Source: Phytopseudomonas straminea (lineage in GTDB: Bacteria; Pseudomonadota; Gammaproteobacteria; Pseudomonadales; Pseudomonadaceae). Taken from it: a DNA stretch of 64,000 nucleotides. Numbering within the stretch: the stretch's first letter is position 1; each line of letters starts with the position of its first letter. The stretch covers positions 310,001 through 374,000 of the forward strand of contig NZ_FOMO01000004.1 of NCBI RefSeq assembly GCF_900112645.1, in the 5' to 3' direction. Shown here piece by piece: positions 60,506 through 64,000 of the stretch. The translations under genes were made by a program, and so were the position numbers. The notes beneath the pieces are model-generated. The model had not been told where the DNA came from, did not search any database, and worked only from the letters and a program-made list of their open reading frames with translations.

Positions 60506-61379
60506 GGCAACTCTCGAAGCGGCGCAGCTCGCCGCTCAGCGGGTCGCTGAACGACAGCCCACGGGCCAGCAGCTTCAGCGGCCGCCCGTAGTCGTCGGGC
60601 TCACCCTCGGCGCAGCTGACTTCGGGATAGAACGGATCGTTGAGGATCGGCGCGCCCAGGGCCGCCATATGCACCCGTAGCTGATGTTTCTTGCCGGTGA
60701 CTGGCTCCAGACCGTACAACCAATGCTCGGCGCGCTTCTCGATCACCTCGACGCGCGTACGGGTGTTCGCCACCCCCGGTGCCTCGCGCATGCGAAAGAA
60801 CGGCTCCCCGGCTTCGAAACGCGTCTCGCGCAACAGCGGAAACTGCAGCCCGGGCAAGGGAGCAGCCAGCGCCTCGTAGCGCTTGTCGATGGCGCGCTCG
60901 CGAAACATTGCCTGGTAGCGCCCGCGAGTCTGCGGATTGCTGGAGAACAGCACCAGCCCGGCGGTGTGCCGGTCGATGCGATGCAGGGGCACCAGATCGG
61001 CATTGCCGGTACGCTTGACCAGCCGCGCCAGCAGAGTCTGCTCGACATAGGCGCCGGCCGGCATCACCGACAGGAAATGTGGCTTGTCGGCGACCAGAAT
61101 GTGCTCGTCGACATGCAGGATGGCTTCCTCGAAGGGAATCAGCGGCTCGGCGGGCACCTCACGGAAATAATGCACGCGCAGGCCGACCCGATACGGGTGA
61201 TCGACGCCGATGGGCGCGCCGTCGGCGTCCAGCACCCGGCCACGGGCCATGCGCTCGAGCCAGACGTCTCGCGGAATCGCCGAGAAATGCGCGCACAGGC
61301 AGTCGAGCACCGTCGCCCAGTCGCCGGCAGGCAGGTGCAGCGTGCTGGGACGCAGGGTCGGCTGATCGGATGGTGGCAT
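60495..61379 (-). CDS. RluA family pseudouridine synthase
   Basis: A 294-residue enzyme with the RluA catalytic block HRIDRHTAGLVLF (Asp is the nucleophile), and later VTGKKHQLRVHMAALG with the substrate-binding Arg. The N-terminal region before the catalytic domain (to about residue 80) is short and degenerate. It isomerises a uridine in rRNA or tRNA; the target position cannot be told from sequence. Confidence 0.9.
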   Translation of the reverse strand: MPPSDQPTLRPSTLHLPAGDWATVLDCLCAHFSAIPRDVWLERMARGRVLDADGAPIGVDHPYRVGLRVHYFREVPAEPLIPFEEAILHVDEHILVADKPHFLSVMPAGAYVEQTLLARLVKRTGNADLVPLHRIDRHTAGLVLFSSNPQTRGRYQAMFRERAIDKRYEALAAPLPGLQFPLLRETRFEAGEPFFRMREAPGVANTRTRVEVIEKRAEHWLYGLEPVTGKKHQLRVHMAALGAPILNDPFYPEVSCAEGEPDDYGRPLKLLARGLSFSDPLSGELRRFESCLSL

Positions 61380-61401
61380 GCGAAGGCTCCAGGCGCGGTA
61401 G

Positions 61402-62328
61402 TCAGGGCGCGATCAGGTAGAGAAAGATCGACAGCGTCACCAGCGAACCCAGCGTCGACAACAGAATGGTGCTCGACACCTCGGCACCGTCGCGGCGATA
61501 GAACTCGGCGAGCATGAACGGCCCGGTACCGGTCGGCAACGCGCTGAGCAGCAGCGCGGCGTGGGCCCACATCGACGGCAGGCGGAACACGTAGACGGCC
61601 AATGTCCAGGTGATCAGCGGATGAGCGACCAGCTTGATCAGTACCAGGCCGGTACCGCGCTGCTTCGGCCCTGCGTGCTTTGCAGCCAGGAACAAACCCA
61701 GGGCGATGAGCGCGCAGGGGCCCGTGGCGGCGGCGAGCAATTTGAGAAACTGGTGCAGGGGCGCCGGCAGCGGCTGCGCCGTAGCCGCCCACAGACCACC
61801 GAGCAGCGGCGCCATGACGATGGGGTTCTTCAGCAGAGCGATACCGACTTTGCGCACCGCGGCCAGCAGGCTCTTTTCGTTCTGCAGGCCCACTTCGATG
61901 CACACCACCGCCAGGGCGAAAAGTACGCAGATGACGATCAGGCAGGCGATCAGCGCCGGCTCCATACCGGCATCGCCGAACACCAGCAGGCACAGCGGAA
62001 TGCCCATGTAACCGGTATTGGCGTAGGAAGCGCTCAGCCCCTGCACGCTGGCATCGGCCAGGCTGGTGCTGCGCAGGCGCCACAGCAGCACCAGGGCAAA
62101 AAGGCCCAGGGTGGCGATGCCATAGGCGAGGATGAAACCGGGCTGCCAGATCTCGTCCCACACCACGGTGGCCATCGCCTCGAACAGCAGCGCCGGCAGG
62201 CACAGCCAGACCACCATGCGGTTGATCTCCGAGGCGGCGGTGGCGCCCAGCAGGCCCAGGCGCCGGCAGGCGAATCCGGCAAGGATCAGCGCGAAGACCG
62301 GCAGGATGACGTTGAGAACGGAGGCCAT
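61402..62328 (-). CDS. AEC family transporter (auxin efflux carrier-like)
   Basis: A 308-residue, ten-segment protein: MASVLNVILPVFALILAGFA at the start and the two five-helix repeats typical of AEC carriers, with LSASYANTGYMGIPL in the first and a C-terminal PTGTGPFMLAEFY. Family members transport malate, malonate or auxin-like acids. The substrate is unknown. It follows the pseudouridine synthase in the upstream direction by 22 bases. Confidence 0.88.
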   Translation of the reverse strand: MASVLNVILPVFALILAGFACRRLGLLGATAASEINRMVVWLCLPALLFEAMATVVWDEIWQPGFILAYGIATLGLFALVLLWRLRSTSLADASVQGLSASYANTGYMGIPLCLLVFGDAGMEPALIACLIVICVLFALAVVCIEVGLQNEKSLLAAVRKVGIALLKNPIVMAPLLGGLWAATAQPLPAPLHQFLKLLAAATGPCALIALGLFLAAKHAGPKQRGTGLVLIKLVAHPLITWTLAVYVFRLPSMWAHAALLLSALPTGTGPFMLAEFYRRDGAEVSSTILLSTLGSLVTLSIFLYLIAP

Positions 62329-62398
62329 GGGCCGTGGATCACTCGAAAACGGGACGCCGCAGGGTAGGCGCTACGGCCTGCTCACACAAGCGCAGCCG

Positions 62399-63349
62399 TC
62401 ACTGCTGACGCTCGGGCCAGAACGCACGAATCCCGGCGACGCCCTGGGCACCGGCCTGCCAGGCCTGCTCGATCTGCTGCGGCCCCACACCGCCGAGCAG
62501 GTAGCACGGCTGGTTGAAGCCCTTCAGCAATTCGGTCGCCTGCTCCCAACCCAGCGGCAGGGCATCGGGATGGCTTGCGGTGGCCTGCAAAGGCGACAGG
62601 GTGATGAAATCGGCACCGATTTGCGAGGCCAGCTCGAGCTCTTCGGCATTGTGGCAGGAAGCGGCCAGCCAGCGGCCTTCGGGCAGTGGACGGCCCTTGC
62701 TGGCGTACTTGCGTAGCTGCTCGGCAGTGAGGTGCCAGCCGGCTGCGGGGAAATCGCCCAGCCACTCCAGCGGGCCCTTGAGCATCAACTGCGCCTTGCC
62801 GGCGCAGAGCCCCTGGACGTCAACGGCGATGTCCCGGTACTGGGCGTCGAACATCGCCGGCGCGCGCAGTTGGATCAGGCGAATACCGTTGGCAATCGCT
62901 GCACGTGCACCCGCAAGCAGCTCGGGGCCGTCCAACCCTTCCGGGGTGATCAGGTAATGCTCGGGCAGCCGAGCAGCCGCGACGATCGGTCGGTTGGCGG
63001 CAGGAAATTCATAGTCGCCCAATTGCCGTGCGCTGACCCACGCCAGCGGCTGGCCTTCGGCGCCGTGGGGTTCACCCGCGAAGCGACTGACTTCCCAGAC
63101 GTCCAGCAACACCTGCTTGTCGCTGTAGTCGTGGCGCACCTGAATCAGCGGCCGCGCCGCTTCCACGCGTATGTCCAATTCCTCGTGCAACTCGCGCGAC
63201 AGCGCCGCCAGAACGGCCTCGCCCTCCTCGACCTTGCCGCCCGGAAACTCCCAAAGCCCGCCCTGGTGTTTGTCGTCCGAGCGTTTGGCGATCAGGATCC
63301 GCCCATCATCACCACGGATTACCGCGGCCGCTACATGCACGCGTTTCAC
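62399..63349 (-). CDS. mutT: Nudix hydrolase fused to a TenI-like thiamine phosphate synthase domain
   Basis: A 316-residue two-domain protein. Residues about 1-130 are a MutT-type Nudix domain with the full box GGKVEEGEAVLAALSRELHE then ELDI; residues about 145-310 are a ThiE/TenI TIM barrel (EHYLITPEGLDGPELLAGAR, LLGGVGPQQIE). This fusion is standard in pseudomonads. It removes 8-oxo-dGTP; the second half is of unknown activity. GTG at 63349 with AGGAGA close by is the start; it overlaps the GST stop by 4 bases. Confidence 0.92.
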   Translation of the reverse strand: MKRVHVAAAVIRGDDGRILIAKRSDDKHQGGLWEFPGGKVEEGEAVLAALSRELHEELDIRVEAARPLIQVRHDYSDKQVLLDVWEVSRFAGEPHGAEGQPLAWVSARQLGDYEFPAANRPIVAAARLPEHYLITPEGLDGPELLAGARAAIANGIRLIQLRAPAMFDAQYRDIAVDVQGLCAGKAQLMLKGPLEWLGDFPAAGWHLTAEQLRKYASKGRPLPEGRWLAASCHNAEELELASQIGADFITLSPLQATASHPDALPLGWEQATELLKGFNQPCYLLGGVGPQQIEQAWQAGAQGVAGIRAFWPERQQ

Positions 63350-63978
63350 GTCTTCTCCTCTAGAGCTGCCTGGTGCCAGCGCTGGAATGCCGGCCACTGA
63401 AAAATGGTTTCCACATAGGCCGCCGCATCCGCCGGAAGTTGCACGCCGTAGCTGCGCAGCCGGCTGGCGACCGGGGCGAAGTAGGCGTCGGCAATGCTGA
63501 GCTGACCGAACAGGTACGGCCCGCCTTGACCGAATCGCTCACGACAGCCCGCCCACAGCGCGACGATGCGCTGGATATCGTGCTTGACCTCGTCGGTCAC
63601 GCTGGCCAGCGGCGCATTGCGCTGCATGTCCATCGGCATGTGGCTACGCAGCGCACCGAAGCCGCTGTGCATTTCCGCGCAGGCCGAACGGGCCATCGCG
63701 CGGGCAGCCACATCACGGGGCCACAGCCCGGCATCGGAGAAACGCTCGGCCAGGTATTCGGCGATGGCCAGAGAATCCCAGATCACCCCGACGTCCTCGG
63801 TCTTGAGCACCGGCACCTTGCCGGTCGGCGAATGCTCCAGCAGGCGTGCATGGGTGTCGGCGCGAAAAAGCGGCACCAGGGTTTCCTGATAGGCCGCGCC
63901 GCTGAGTTCAACCAACAGCCAGCCGCGCAGCGACCAGGAGGAGTAGTTCTTGTTGCCTATCACCAGTTCGAGCGACAT
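63346..63978 (-). CDS. Glutathione S-transferase family protein
   Basis: A 210-residue GST. The thioredoxin-like N-terminal domain has NKNYSSWSLRGWL, where a Ser is the probable catalytic residue, and the cis-Pro loop GKVPVLKTED; the helical C-terminal domain ends QWPAFQRWHQAALEE. It conjugates or reduces electrophiles with glutathione. GGAGAAAT precedes the ATG by about 6 bases. It leads the pair with the Nudix gene. Confidence 0.9.
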   Translation of the reverse strand: MSLELVIGNKNYSSWSLRGWLLVELSGAAYQETLVPLFRADTHARLLEHSPTGKVPVLKTEDVGVIWDSLAIAEYLAERFSDAGLWPRDVAARAMARSACAEMHSGFGALRSHMPMDMQRNAPLASVTDEVKHDIQRIVALWAGCRERFGQGGPYLFGQLSIADAYFAPVASRLRSYGVQLPADAAAYVETIFQWPAFQRWHQAALEEKT

Positions 63979-64000
63979 CTATTTCTCCAGCGTTCGGAAG

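Overview
The window looks like a chromosomal segment of a Pseudomonas-type gammaproteobacterium. Most of it is high-GC with dense operons. The right part (groEL, groES, fxsA, an SDR, ampG, a small MscS channel, yajQ, a REC/GGDEF-like protein, panE-like, histidine kinase, mutT, GST) follows a gene order I remember from Pseudomonas chromosomes. It also carries pseudomonad-style intergenic repeats and hut genes with TGTA-N2-TACA operators. I see no rRNA, tRNA, CRISPR array, insertion sequence, integrase or phage gene.

Layout. 1-345: a minus-strand promoter and a 13-codon Cys-containing leader peptide for an operon beyond the left edge. 349-3383: a Na/Pi-cotransporter-like protein and a membrane-anchored M16 peptidase. 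3434-19809: a large accessory catabolic island. It holds an enolase-superfamily sugar-acid dehydratase, a low-GC orphan gene, and a ten-gene minus-strand operon (MFS transporter, two COG3618 amidohydrolases, a PdxA-like dehydrogenase, TRAP DctQ and DctM, two different DctP binding proteins, a YncE-like beta-propeller). Diverging from the operon are a tripartite tricarboxylate transporter (TctC-B-A) and a LysR regulator. 19931-24405: plsB, a peptidoglycan-binding lipoprotein and a DUF4197 protein. 24421-29678: an intergenic repeat block, then an RND efflux pump and its adaptor, diverging from a TetR regulator across a perfect inverted repeat. 29737-30108: a GFA-family protein. 30283-37954: a histidine utilisation operon hutI-hutG-yjiH-hutU-hutH followed by hutC. 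37955-39873: a LysR/EamA exporter pair. 39851-43538: a three-subunit molybdenum aldehyde oxidoreductase (paoABC-like). 43868-63978: core-genome content.

How the genes work together. In the island, lactonase-type amidohydrolases, a dehydratase and a PdxA-type oxidative decarboxylase sit with three unrelated uptake systems. This suggests catabolism of a lactone or sugar-acid-like compound that I cannot name. No kinase and no aldolase is visible, so the route is incomplete here or differs from the described PdxA2 pathways. Several genes of the island and the hut operon carry AACAACAA-type A-rich motifs beside their Shine-Dalgarno or start, the signature bound by Hfq/Crc in pseudomonads. Catabolite repression of both loci is therefore likely. 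The hut operon encodes the arginase-family HutG (formiminoglutamate to glutamate plus formamide), and HutC operators overlap the hutI promoter.

The main candidates for undescribed biology are the island at 3434-19809, the short upstream ORFs with strong Shine-Dalgarno sequences (47-88, 11951-12052, 32469-32513) and the orphan low-GC gene at 5165-6118.
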